A stretch of 64,000 nucleotides of DNA from Carallia brachiata (GCA_021464245.1 JADCRB010000053.1:1373872-1437871), one strand, 5' to 3'. Shown: positions 33,541-45,192, counted from the first letter of the stretch. The notes: a model not told the origin generated them from the letters alone. Program-made: numbers and translations.

Positions 33541-36500
33541 GTACTTGTGTAATTGATGGTAACATTTGGTTATATTTAAGGTAATATTAAGTATATTTAG
33601 ATTTTTTTTTTTAAAAAAAAAGAGAGACATTAGACATGGAATACTGCCAAATTGTAGGGCCATGAGCCCTTCTTTATAATGTCATGCCACCCATTTACAT
33701 AATGACATCTAGTTTGCTAATTAGGTTTGCACATATCGTCATTACAAGAACTTAACTAATAATTGCATTTGTATTGCAATTTTTGGCTGAAAATATAATC
33801 ATAAATTTTTTCTAAGCTCAAAGCATGCTCTAATAATCACAAAAAATAAATAATTAGCACAATTCTGTCTGCATTGTGAATTTGATTGGCTCTGTCTGCA
33901 GCACAATTCTTTTATGAATACTTATATGAGCATTCGATATTCATCCTCACAAGGATTCCACATTGGAGGAGCTAAATTGCCAGGGACTTTCTTTTTCATA
34001 ATTATATATACATAGGGAATCAAAGACCTTGAGCTTGAAGAACAAGCAAAGCAACTAGAAATCAATTCCATAGGGGGAGGAGGAGAGATAGGCAAAGGGG
34101 ATGAGGAGAGAGAGAAGAGAGAGAATATTGTTTTTAGAAATTTTATTATTTTATTTAATTATATTGTCTAATGTGAATAAAACACATCAATCACAATCAA
34201 TCCCCACATTGGGTTCTTTCTAATACAGTAACAAACGAGTATAACTATGTGGTTATACTTTCAGTAGCAACATATTCTTATTTAATAATATCTCATAATT
34301 TATCTCTTTGTTTTTAATGCATTTAATCATCTAAAAGTTCATATTATTTTATTCTTACCTTAAAGTCACTCTTATTAAACAAAATTTTTTTTTTGAAGTA
34401 ATTATATAAAAGCACAAGAAACAATATGTAGGAAAGCAATGTGGATTGATTTTAATGGATTCATTCCCTTTTTCTAAGCCAGAGTCTCGCAACAGAGCCC
34501 CTTTGTAATTGTGATTACAGTATGATTTAAATAATTAAATCACCATGCATATAAGTTACTGTGCTTGAGAACACTGAAAACATCTGAATCACCCACATAA
34601 GCCATCAAATGTGCATGTGAGTAGTGATTTTTTTCCAATGATATTGTCCATTAGCTTTGAGTTGAGATGGGAATTGAATGTTTGCTGGCAAGTTCTTACC
34701 CCATTAGGGAATTCAGAAGCTGTGATCAGCCAGACATTGCACATGGGCTCCTTGGGTGACAAGATTCTTTCTAGCTATTATACATCACCGAATAGGCTAT
34801 TTTACCAAATTTGGGACACGTCCAAAAGTTGGCATTGGGGCCAATTTGTGTATATGGCACTCTAATTTTCATACGCATTTGATGGGAGCTATAGGCAAGA
34901 AAAATGAGTAAAGGACTAGCCTTGAATGACTGGAAGCGGGTTTTTTAGTAGAAATTAAAAGGACCAAGGCAATTTTGGGAGACCAAGGAGCAGCAAATGC
35001 ATGTGGGAAGGTAAGGGAAGGGAAATTCCCAAAAGATTTGATTTTATTATTTCTTTGAAAGAAAATATTTGGTAAGATTTTTTAGGTGGATTTAAAGTTA
35101 TATTAGCCATTGGACGGTTGAATATAGATAAAAAAAAAAAATAAACTGCTAAATAATGTCATAGTATTGACTGTATAGTTCCTTTGATGCTCTCTAAAAT
35201 ACAATAACTCTTATATCAAAATTATTGTTGTGTTACCGCGTACATTCCATGATACACCGTTTCAATTGAATATGGTCATGCATCCTCTCAGGTGCCTCTA
35301 GTTAAATCAATTTGGTGATATGTCATTCTCAACTTTGAGGCTGGCAAAATGCAATTACATGAACATTTTGAAAATGACTTCTTCATAACACACCCCTTTA
35401 TTTTGCCATTTAAACTAAGATTGTTGGTCCCACTCTGCATTCTCCCCTCATAATTTTCCGTCTCTCTCTTCGGGATCAAAGCTTTGCCATCATTCTTGGA
35501 CAAATAATTAAGTTGGCGGAGTATAATGATCTGAATCTTATTCAGTCTGATTTGAAGAGTTTGCAGTGTGATATAATATGAATTTTTCTGTATCTTGTCT
35601 AATAGATCAGTTTAAGTCAAAGTTCAACATTATTTTATTAACATTATTGGAATTGAGATTTTGTTGGTTATTTTTAACAAGTTAGTTTAAATATGTTTAT
35701 TTGTTGACATTTCGACCTTAAAACTTTTAGCACAATAATTTCGATATTAGGCTCTTCTTAATTTTTGCATCCCAATACTTTAATAAGATTACCCAACCCT
35801 AAATTAAGAAAGAAAGAATATGATCCTATAAAAATTAACATTATCTAATAACAATATTATAAATGGATAGCTGCAAATTACACTCTTCAAAAAGTAACTA
35901 AGAGAAAATCTCTCATTTTTTCACTCTCCAAATTTAATGAAAAAAAGCAAATTACCATTGTTAAGAAAAATAACAATGTCAAGAGAAATTGCTCATCAAA
36001 ATGTGCTGCAACTTCATTACATATTAGATATATAACAAAGAATCACTTTCTTAACCTCCCCATCTCACTCTACCAGCCTCCCCAGTAATCTTTCTCTTTA
36101 CCAAGCTTAATAGTAATGAACAAGAGTTTGGATTTTTGATTAATTTAATTTTTTTTCCTTTACTTGATTTAGCTGCCCTTTAGGCACCCCACACATATCT
36201 TCAAATGGGAAATCTTCAATAGCATGGAAGCTTGAGGAGATATGTTCAATCCAATGGCACGTTGCAAATCTTGAGCGTGGTTAAGGGACAAGAAAAAGGT
36301 TATGGTATACATATGTTTCTGCGCATAGCCACTGGAAATTTTGCTTTTGGAAGCTCGTGGAAATCAATCAGTCAAAGGCTTATTAAAGAGACAAGAAAAA
36401 GTTTGAGCCTAAGTCAAAAGTCGTGAAAAAGTGCTTTGAAGATTCAACCATGGAAACATACGGCAACTACTGTGGAGTCTAAAAGGCCAACAAAGAAAGA

Positions 36501-37291
36501 AAATACAGTTCTTGCATTGATCTAGCCTAAGACCACATTGAAAGATGAAGAAAAAGTGGTGCTAACTCATGCGACGAAAATTGAATGAACAGGATTAAGT
36601 GACAGAGTATTTCGATTCTAAAAGGTTAATTCATATTGCAATGATAAGACCAATCAATCTTGAGAGACCAACTCCAATAAAACCAAGCTGACACATAAGA
36701 AACTGAAAGAATCAATTAAGAAGAAAGAAACATATCAAATGTTAAAGGCTAAATAACATTTTACATGCAACCTGGCTTTCAATTGTCTCTCTCCAAAATG
36801 GAAGGTCCAAATATTCTGCAACCTCTCTCAGCCAATATTTCTCTTCAATTATCATATTTTTGCACGTATTTTTTTACATAAAATGAGAAAAAAAAAGGAT
36901 ACCATCTAGCTGGGCCAACCTATTGAATACTCTTCTTTTTTGGGCAACCGAAATTGAATCCCCAATTTACATACTTAAAAAGTGATATTCTTCCTTAATC
37001 TATGCAATTACGGCCATAGTTAAACCTCCTTAATTACTATCACCAAACGTGGATAATTGCAATCACAATTTATATGCAATCAATGCCAAATTAACAACCG
37101 AAATTAGGGACAGAAAAGAGCCTAAATGAAAGGACCACTTTTTGGGTCACAAAAGGTGAGAAAATGAAGGAATTGTTAATATGTGCAATTAATGTCAAAT
37201 TAATGACAATAATTAGTTTGCAATAATAGTATTACCTTAAAAAATTAAATTAGGGAAATAATTCTAATAAATATTTAATTTAATCAAACTA
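33541..37291. other. Gene-free AT-rich DNA
   Basis: No supported gene. Frames at 34611-34865 and 36232-36426 translate to nothing I recognise. No RNA gene is seen. Confidence 0.45.
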
Positions 37292-38351
37292 TCCTCTCTA
37301 TAAAAATTGAGCTATATAAACTATCATCCCTAACCAATTCATTAATGCTATTTATCAAAAACTTCTACTTTCATATTTTGTTCCCAATTTCTATTTCAAT
37401 CTTTCATTTTGCCTTTTTCCCGTTTCATGATTCTACATCTTCCATTTCTTCCGTTCCCAAATTTTCTAAACAACTGAAATTTCTCTTAATTTGTCTCTCA
37501 TTTTTTAAGGGGGAAAAAAAACATATCTTTGTAACTTGACTTTGTAAACTCTTAAGCATAGGACGAAGACTCTCCAGAACATTTTCGGTAATTGCCTTTA
37601 CCCATAAGTCAATTATGGTTCCAAATTTTTTTTTAAAAAAAAAAAATCAGCTTTGTATATAGTTATTATAAGCTGTTTCATCTTTTTTTTTAGATGACTT
37701 ACTCTTTTAATACTTTGTTTGGTGTCTAACAAACTGAAGAAAGAGAAAAAAAAAGCTTGAGATCTGAATAGAGTTCTTTATTCTCTGCTAATTTCATTAA
37801 ATAGTGTCTTCGGGTAAGTTGAAACACCACATTTACTAATTTTTGCATATATGTCTCCAAGTTACCAAAAAGTATATTAATCATTCACTTTTTGCTTTTT
37901 TGCTAATTTTTGAAAATCAAATCCAATAATCATAGACACTATAGTTTTTAAGCACAAAGTTGATATACCTCACGTCTGCTAAAAAAACAAGTTTGATTTC
38001 TTTAAACACTTGGCCTAATTAAATTGGTTTTAAGTATATCTCGATGAAGTTGCTTTGTTCAAAAGGATATAACAAAGAAAAGTTTATGGAAAAAAAAAAA
38101 ACTTAACATTCAAGTACCAGGAAAGATTTTTTTGAAATGCTAAATGTTTTAATTATGATATAATTTAATATACACAAACTAATAATTCTTTTATTATAAT
38201 TCTTTATTTTTTTCACCTCAAGTCTTTCAAAGAATTTTCTCTATCTCATATCATTTTTTTAATTAAAGTCAAATTCTTAATAATTCAATCATTATAAAAT
38301 ATTTTGATAAAAATATATATGAACCCGCGTAATGCGCGGGCTAAATTCTAG
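37292..38351 (+). mobile_element. Probable non-autonomous Helitron
   Basis: The 3' end is a clear Helitron signature: hairpin CCCGCGTAATGCGCGGG (38324-38340), spacer, CTAG at 38348-38351, then T. A candidate 5' end is TCCTCTCTATAAAAATTG at 37292, directly after an A. The element would then sit between A and T as Helitrons do, 1060 bp long. No coding content is recognised. The 3' end is firm and the 5' end is inferred. Confidence 0.55.
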
Positions 38352-40164
38352 TATTTATATCAAATAATATTATATATTCATTAATACTCTTAATTGCCAA
38401 TCAATTAAATATAAATGATATTTAACTTAATCAAACTGACCAATTATGTAAGATTTTATGACATTTAACTAAATGATATCTATTTACCTTTTTTATAATA
38501 TCATTTGTGGTAACTTTTTATTTCTCATTAATATTTTGCTTGAAATAAGGCGAAGTTTGAGTAAATTTTATCTTTTGACTAAATGATATCCATTTACCTT
38601 TTTTTCATTTCTCGTGTGAGGCAGTTCTACTATCAACACTATCTCGTGTATTAATTGTTTCATATATTTGAATCTGAAAGATATATATATAATATCTCCC
38701 TATTAGAACTCAGTCTCTCAAATGAATCTAGAAGCTTCAAAAAGATTTTCCCCCCTCTATGTCAACAATTCTTTGGAATCCGTACACTTCAAATAGGACT
38801 TCCAATCATTTAAGCTTGAATTTTGAATTCAAGAAAAAACGGAAAATGGAGCAATTTGAGGATTTTACACATTCAAAATAATTTTAGTATTAACTCCCTT
38901 GCTATTATAACTTCCTCTCTCACACAAACCCTACTAAATGAATGTCTCTCAGGTTTTCAAATATAATATTGACTATAAGATTAAACCTATGACGTCTACT
39001 TTGCTAAGTGGCACCTTTTTTTACTATTTTTGAACTTTTTGGAGACTTTTTGGAGCTTATTTCAGCTTTGAGCCACTTATTCTACGAACAATTATAATGA
39101 AGATGTGGAATATGAAAGAATGATATGAAAGACTATATTTTATGTGTCATTACATTTATTTGAATAACCTTTAAATTTCATAGATTTTAATGGACTCTGA
39201 CATAAATTCAGTGTCATTTTAATCGAACTAACAGAGTTGAAGAGATGTTTAATTACGAATGTTTTAAAATTACTAAAGGATTAGGGGAAAGAAACTTGGA
39301 AGGATTGAAGGATTTAAGGAGGAGAGATTGGCCATCATCTCTTTTAACCTCTAGCACAAGCGCCGTTAATGTTCAAGTTTTTCTCTATGCAGATTGATTC
39401 CAATTAATCTTTTATAGTGCTTCATTAGATTATTTATTATTTATTTTAAAATGTCAGATACGATTGGAGCCAAAGCATAAAATGCCATTTCATTTGTTAG
39501 AACGATTTTCGATCTTGTGTACTCATTTCTTTCCATATTTTTTTGTTCTCGGCAGAAGAACTCCGTTATTTGCTGAGAGTACACTTGGTGGAAAAAATGG
39601 AGAGGGGCAAACTTGAAGGCTTAAAAGCACCACAAAAGTGCTTCTGATCTAAATATATAAACTGTTGTTAAAAATATTTGTTTTTCAGGGATTATGTGGG
39701 TCCATGTTTTCATACCTAAATAATGCATCAATTACACTGGGTTGTCCAAATTTCTTTTGTGGTATGAATATGCCAAAAGAGTCCGTTTGTTTTGCAAAAA
39801 ATATAATTCTAAATTATATTTTCTAAGATTTTCGGCATTTGCAACAATAAACAACATTAATTGAAAAAACTTAATTAAATCAATAAAAAATTTGATTACT
39901 ATTTAATTCGGATGATGTCCCAATTTTGTAATTGGGATGTCATTTTTCCAATTAGATTCCCAGTCCTTCTTTAGCACTACTGGCCAGGCAGACCACCACA
40001 CTTTGCCCACCAACTGCCACCACTGGCCGCTGCCACCACACCACCACCACTAAAGCAGTAGCAGCCGCTCACCTGTCACCAACTCCAAGACCAAATCTCG
40101 GTGGATGACGACACCACGTACACCTCATTATTGCAGATGCCAGCTGTTGTTGAGCGTCGGCTCC
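38352..40164. other. Intergenic DNA, GC-richer next to the hAT insertion
   Basis: AT-rich with no gene. The last about 200 bases (39980-40164) are richer in CCACCA-type codon-like triplets. They continue on the far side of the hAT element at 42462, so the element landed in a GC-richer locus. I recognise no protein there. Confidence 0.45.
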
Positions 40165-40502
40165 ACCGCTGGTAGGAATGGCAACGGGGAAGGACGGAGG
40201 CGGGGATGGTATCCCCGATCCCCGCCCCCCGCCCCGGCTTTGGAACCCAATCCCCGTCCTCGTCCCCGTCCCCGGCGGGGATGGGATTTGAATCCCCGTC
40301 CCCATCCCCGCCGGGGATCAGGGATCCCCGTCCCCGTCCCATCCCCGCCTTTAATTTAAACTAATGGACATATACTTTAAAGACCCTATTAGTATCAAAG
40401 TAAACTATGCCAATGTGGGAGCTTTGATATCTTTCCTAGATATTGGACAAAGATTGGCCGAAGACATAATATAATAGAAAAGCAATTGATCAGTCCAGCA
40501 AC

Positions 40503-40960
40503 TAATCATTGGCATAGGAGCTCAATAGCTTTGAAAGATGATCCTTCCACTTACTTGAGGTACAGAAGGTAATTGTGGATTCGCGTATGGAAGAACCAAT
40601 GTGCTCGGATGAAAAATCTCGAGCGAGAAAGGATAGGAGCTCATGCCAGAACTTAACCCCATAATAAATGGACTGCCAACCATTGGATGAAGAATCTTGA
40701 AAAAATAAAACCAAACAGCATCAATTAGTCAAAAACAAGCATAGTGAACATAACTTCAGTCCTTTCCATATACAGACCTTCACTTACATCTTTGGATAGA
40801 AGCCTCTCCAAGTCAACATTCAATTCTGGATTGACAATGGCAAGTTTCATTGAAAAAAACTGCAACAGGATTGAAGCACCAGGATAGCATACCTCACCTG
40901 CCGTTGCAATGAGTGGACATAGTTGATAATCTCATCAAGCATTACTGCCTTTCCAGTTAT
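40503..40960 (-). pseudogene. Captured bHLH (subfamily XII, BEE/CIB/BPE-like) exons
   Basis: On the minus strand, 40960-40898 is a 63-bp exon reading KAVMLDEIINYVHSLQRQ. This is loop-helix 2 of a bHLH DNA-binding domain, preceded by an AG acceptor and followed by a GT donor. The next exon (about 40860-40788) reads SMKLAIVNPELNVDLERLL and SKD before another GT donor. A third (from 40695) reads MVGSPFIMGLSSGMSS and FHPSTLVLPYANPQLPSVPQ, similar to the proline-rich tail of the same subfamily. The basic region and helix 1, which contact the G-box, are missing. The start of the second exon is damaged where VEF is expected. The introns show this was copied from genomic DNA, not from mRNA. Confidence 0.75.
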
Positions 40961-41042
40961 CTAATAAAAAGATCAATATTAAGCTAATTAACAATCTATT
41001 TTCTTTTTTTTTCCCTTTTGGTAAGCAAAAAAATTCATAAAG

Positions 41043-41318
41043 AACCAATCAAACAAAATTTGGAGTTTAAGAAGATGAAAAAAATGCTGCAATCCAATTA
41101 GTCAAACAACCAACAATATTGCCTTATTCATTATTTCAAGAACGAAAGCACGTACACGATATGAATGAATAATCAGCAATTGTGCCATTGTGAACGGGTA
41201 CGGGTGAAATTGCCATCCCTTTGAAGCATCAAAGCAATTGTTTAAGAAGATGAAAAAAATGCTGCAATCCAATTAGTCAAACAACCAATCAAACAAAATT
41301 TGGAGTTTCCAGTCAAAC
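41043..41318. repeat. Internal duplication in the hAT cargo
   Basis: AAGAAGATGAAAAAAATGCT and the following about 25 bases occur at 41069 and 41240. CAATCAAACAAAATTTGGAG occurs at 41046 and 41286. The two blocks are in opposite order in the two places, so a segment of EXO70 intron was duplicated with reshuffled junctions. A terminus-like sequence lies between them. Confidence 0.75.
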
Positions 41319-41322
41319 CAAC

Positions 41323-41418
41323 CTGCCGAGAAACATCAAATTGTGCCAATAAAACTTCTACAACCTTCAAGGTCTAATCAATATTCTCATGAGCTTTTCT
41401 TATAGCATTCGTTCTGAC
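41323..41418 (-). pseudogene. Captured EXO70A1 exon
   Basis: EXO70A1 is a subunit of the exocyst vesicle-tethering complex. The 96-bp exon has a polypyrimidine-AG acceptor (TTGTTTTTGTAG) and a GT donor. It reads VRTNAIRKAHENID, then TAG, then TLKVVEVLLAQFDVSRQ. Arabidopsis EXO70A1 has IRTHAIRKAH and DRTLKAAEVILSQFDLLRQ at this place, near residue 55-85, directly after the first-exon MRPTQ. The in-frame TAG shows that it no longer encodes EXO70. Only this exon is recognisable; the about 700 bases on its 5' side may be the donor gene's first intron and leader. Confidence 0.8.
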
Positions 41419-42461
41419 CTACAAAAACAAGAACAAAAAATTGAAGTACATATTTGATAAAGTAGCTAAAATGTATCTGTCATGCATCTGCTATTTAAAA
41501 TCAATGATGTTTCAGGAAGCAATGATTAAAAAGCGAAGCTTAAAGAACCGCTGAAAAGTTTCAATAGAAAAACTAATCCCAACACTTCAAAAAGAAACAA
41601 TTAACCAAATGGGCGTGATGACTTGAGAAAATGGAAAGAAATGAGTCTCGGGTATTCGGGTAATTCAAGTAAATAACATGGGAAGCAAACTATTTGAAGT
41701 AAGGTAATCAACTTTATCCATAAATTTAAGGTCAAACTTCATGTTCAATCAATTTTCACATATGAGACTGAGAATCTTATAGCAAGAACGAGCCAATCCA
41801 ACATCAAGACTACTCTAAAAACCAATAGATATAATCCAAAATTCCAAATTTCTCATCCCATATTTAGTTATGGCTGAAAACGTGGGGACAATCTCATAGC
41901 CCAAAATTGACATAATTTCTACCACCCATTTCCCGAAAAATGAAGGGAATCCAATTCTGAGCAACCGAAAGGAAAGAGCAAAAATTAAATTAAAAAAAAA
42001 ACGAAAAGAGGCAATCAAAACCTGAAAATTTGAAGAATGATCAAATGGGAGCAAGATGTGACTGTCGAGGAGTAGAGCTGCTTGATTGTAGGAGTGACTT
42101 CAAGCAAATAAGCAATCCTAAAGTGAATGAGAAATTTTGAAGAAGAATAGAGGCACAATCGGAGTCGGGCATGCTTGAGCAGAAAAAAAGGATTTAGGTT
42201 TTGGTATCAAATTACTAAATTATCCCTATAAAATTTTTATATAAATATTATATAAAGGATAAAAAAGTAAATTAAATTACGGGGACGGGTACGGGGCGGG
42301 GATGGTCTATCCCGTCCCCATCCCCGTCCCCGCTAAAAAAATCCGGGGAACGGGGATCCTCTCCCCGTTCCCCGGTCAAACAAGGTTGACCCCGTCCCCG
42401 TTGGAGCGGGTACGGGTATTCCCCAACGGGTACGGGTGAAATTGTCATCCCTAACCGCTGG

Positions 42462-43129
42462 CCATAGCCGAATTGAAAGAAAATAAAGACAGTGGAGAAA
42501 ATAAAATCTTGGTGGCCGAGCAAGAAAGAGGTGGCTTTTGGTTACGTGACAGACGCGGGAGGGACTTGGGGCCTTAAGTAAGCTTTCCATACCAAAGAAC
42601 CAATTCAATAATGGAGCTTTCTGTATTTTTATTTACTTTTCAAACACAGAAAAAATGAAATTATTTATTTTTGTGTTAGAAACAATCGCATATATATATA
42701 CATATATAGATGGAAGGTTGTAACAAACATACTCTAAATTTATTTCAAAAATAAACACAATTATATGTGGGGCGATGTCTTATTTGAAATTATAACTGGT
42801 ATTTTTAAAACGAATACTGATATTTTTGAAATGAAAAAATAACAAGTGTTTTAAAAATATTAATTTTTATTTCAAAAATATCAGTAGCAGTTTCAACTAG
42901 AATACCACTCAAAACAAATATACTTGAGATATCAACCTTTTTTCTTCAAAAAATTCTACTAGGAAGACCTTTGCACTGTATGCCTGGCCTCACACCAAAA
43001 GAGTTAGCCTTCGATGTTTACGATGGAAGTACTCTAGATAACTAATCAAAAGGGAAGGCATTTGTGCCATCATTTATTTCATATGCAAAATTTCAAAAAA
43101 TTAACATTATAACCAACTGTGGAAAATAT
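42462..43129. other. Intergenic DNA
   Basis: The first about 100 bases continue the GC-richer target locus of the hAT insertion. The rest is AT-rich with no gene recognised. Confidence 0.45.
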
Positions 43130-43563
43130 TACAGTTGCTGCTTCTTCAATTTTCCCGCAGGCCCAACATGGCCTTTGCCATTCCTCGTGCTTTATATACC
43201 TTTGTAGGGTCAGGGTTAGCCTAGACCACATAAATCAGCTCTTTAGCTCATGATGGGTTAAAAAATTAAATCAAAAAAATTTGCATAGAAAAAAAATTCT
43301 TTTGAATCCGAATTGATTTATCACGTACAACAGCATTTGGTTTCTTCAGTTTTGTGTATACATCAGCAGATCAGCTGAAAGCAAGCGTGTTAAGATACAA
43401 AGGACCAATCAAAAATATCATACACGAGAAATTAAATAGAAATAATAGCACCATAACAATAAAATTTACGGAAAATAATTTCCTCTAGTTGCAAACAGTA
43501 TTGCTGAAGTTAGATTCACCTTTATGGCTTTTGTCAAATGATCAACAGCTTCGCTGAGCTTAC
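43130..43563 (-). pseudogene. HIP/FAM10 (or TDX) TPR-domain gene fragment
   Basis: HIP (Hsc70-interacting protein) and its plant thioredoxin fusion TDX carry three TPR units that bind Hsp70. Minus-strand pieces occur in family order. 43563-43520 reads KLSEAVDHLTKAI (TPR 1), with an AG acceptor before and a GT donor after. Near 43352-43320 is KLKKPNAVVRD (TPR 2). 43217 downwards reads NPDPTKVYKARGMAKAMLG (TPR 3), then a shift into KIEEAATVIF. Family members have GKxxEAIEHLTxAI, KLKKPNAAIRDA and NPDSAKGYKxRGMARAMLG. Connecting residues are lost and frames differ, so it is a pseudogene. Confidence 0.75.
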
Positions 43564-44706
43564 CTGAAAACGCAGAGATTGATAAAAGCAACAATTTCAA
43601 TCAACCAAATGCAGTCAATGAGATGCAAAGTTAGAATAGATGAATGATTTATATAAGGTTTCAACCCTTAGTTATTATTATGTAATAATGTTTGTGGTTG
43701 TGACATATTAATTAAAAATGTGATTGCTTATATTATAATTGGTAACATATTAATTAAAAATGTGATTAATTATATTATAATTGGTACACAACTCTTCATC
43801 TTCTTCAACCTATATAACATTTGGAAGATAAAAAGTTTTCGTTCAAAAATGTCTAGAATGGAAGGAGAGAAATGCCACTAGGCTATCCTTTGTCATAAGA
43901 TTAGTAATTACAATATAGATATAGATGGATGGCCATGGAAGCAGATTTGAGTTTAAACTAATGAAACCATGAAAACTAGTCCAGCACAATGAAATTGATT
44001 TGATGACAAAAATTTATCGGAATATTTCTATGCTTTTTTTCTTATCTCTTCCAATCTATAAGTGCTTAGAGGAAACTTTTGTTTTATAAATACTAACAAC
44101 CATAAAAGAGAATTGTGAAGATGGATTACCTCGACTGGGAAAAAAAGTCTACCCTTTTGACTTGGGCATTGTATGCACCATTGAGGATTTCTTCAAATCT
44201 AGACCCGAGCTGAAACTGTTTACCAATCCAAGCTCCATTATAAATGACAAAAATGAGGATGACTACGTAATTGATGCTAAATTGAGACCAATTTGGGCAG
44301 AAGGGATTGAATGGCTGAGATTGTTAAGTCATGGCAAGGCAGCCAATTCGAGTGACAATATATATATATATATATATTAATCACTGGTTCAACTCCAATT
44401 AAATTAATCAAATTGGTTAGATTTTGAAACTCTCAACTTTTTACCCAAATAGTCTAACAAAGTTGTACATGGTAAGGCTAACCTTAAAGAGGGAGAAAAA
44501 TGAAAAACCAATGTTTCTATATCACCTTAATCTAAAAATCGAAAGTACTACCCAGACTTCAATCTAAGGAGTGTCATAATTGAAGCAAAAATTGCTCTAA
44601 CGTAGAATGAGATAATTTGATCAAATAACAAAAGCTCAATACCTTAATAAACTAAACCAACCTAGGATGATATTAACAAATCATATGTCAAAATCCATAG
44701 CTTGCC
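43564..44706. other. Intergenic DNA with one unrecognised protein-like frame
   Basis: On the plus strand about 44125-44340 translates as PRLGKKVYPFDLGIVCTIED and continues with FFKSRPELKL. The composition is protein-like, but I cannot name the family. It ends in an AT microsatellite (44359-44379). It may be another gene fragment. The rest of the interval is AT-rich. Confidence 0.35.
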
Positions 44707-44709
44707 TAA

Positions 44710-45192
44710 CACTGTGTTTGGATAAAATTCTTGAGGGAGAGGAAAGTGAGAGAGAGGAAAGTGGAGGAGAGGATCATTAGAGGAAGAGAATATTTTCTAT
44801 CATCTCTTGTGTTTGGAAAGAGGTGATGAGAGGGAGGAAAATTATAAATTCTTTTGTTTGGGAAATGGTGGAAAGTGGGGGAGAAGAATATAAAATATGT
44901 TGAAATAATAATTTTATCCTTCATAATAAATTCTATTAAGATATTTTGTTTAGGTAAAATTGTAATTTTTAAATTATGTAAGGGTAATTGAGTCATTTAA
45001 TAAATTTAGTATGAGAACTAACAACTTTCCTCCCATTTTTGGGAGGACTGGTTTTGGTGGGGTAGGGAGGATTAGAGGAATTAGAAACTTTCCTCTCCCC
45101 CACTTTTCAAACATTTTCCAAACACAACAATTTACCTTAATTCTCTCACTTTCCTCTCCCTCCCTCCACTTTCCCCCCTCCCAAACACAGTA
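44710..45192. mobile_element. MITE with 3-bp TAA target duplication (PIF/Harbinger-like)
   Basis: Termini are CACTGTGTTTGG (left) and, in reverse, TACTGTGTTTGG (right). TAA flanks both sides (44707-44709 and 45193-45195). Subterminal purine-rich sequence (GAGGAAAGTG, GGAGGG) on the left is mirrored by CCTCTCCC and CACTTTCC on the right, so the element can fold back. 483 bp, non-coding. A 3-bp T/A target site is typical of PIF/Harbinger. Confidence 0.65.

Larger units (their letters stand above)
40165..42461. mobile_element. hAT-superfamily element with captured host gene exons
   Basis: The element is 40173-42453 (2281 bp) between perfect 8-bp target duplications ACCGCTGG (40165-40172 and 42454-42461), the size diagnostic of hAT. 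The left terminus is TAGGAATGGCAAC. The right terminus in reverse is TAGGGATGACAAT. Just inside both ends are low-complexity arrays of CCCCGT/CGGGGA units. No transposase is visible, so it is non-autonomous. The interior holds, on the minus strand and in order, an EXO70A1 exon (41418-41323) and bHLH exons (40960-40503), together with intron sequence. An internal copy of the right terminus (GGGTGAAATTGCCATCCCT near 41200) shows nesting or rearrangement. Confidence 0.85.

Noticed and set aside
40069..40359. Gly/Pro/Arg-rich frames on both strands
   Set aside because: They translate the CCCCGT arrays at the hAT end and are not proteins.
42272..42608. Minus-strand frames near the right hAT end
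   Set aside because: Also products of the low-complexity terminal array.
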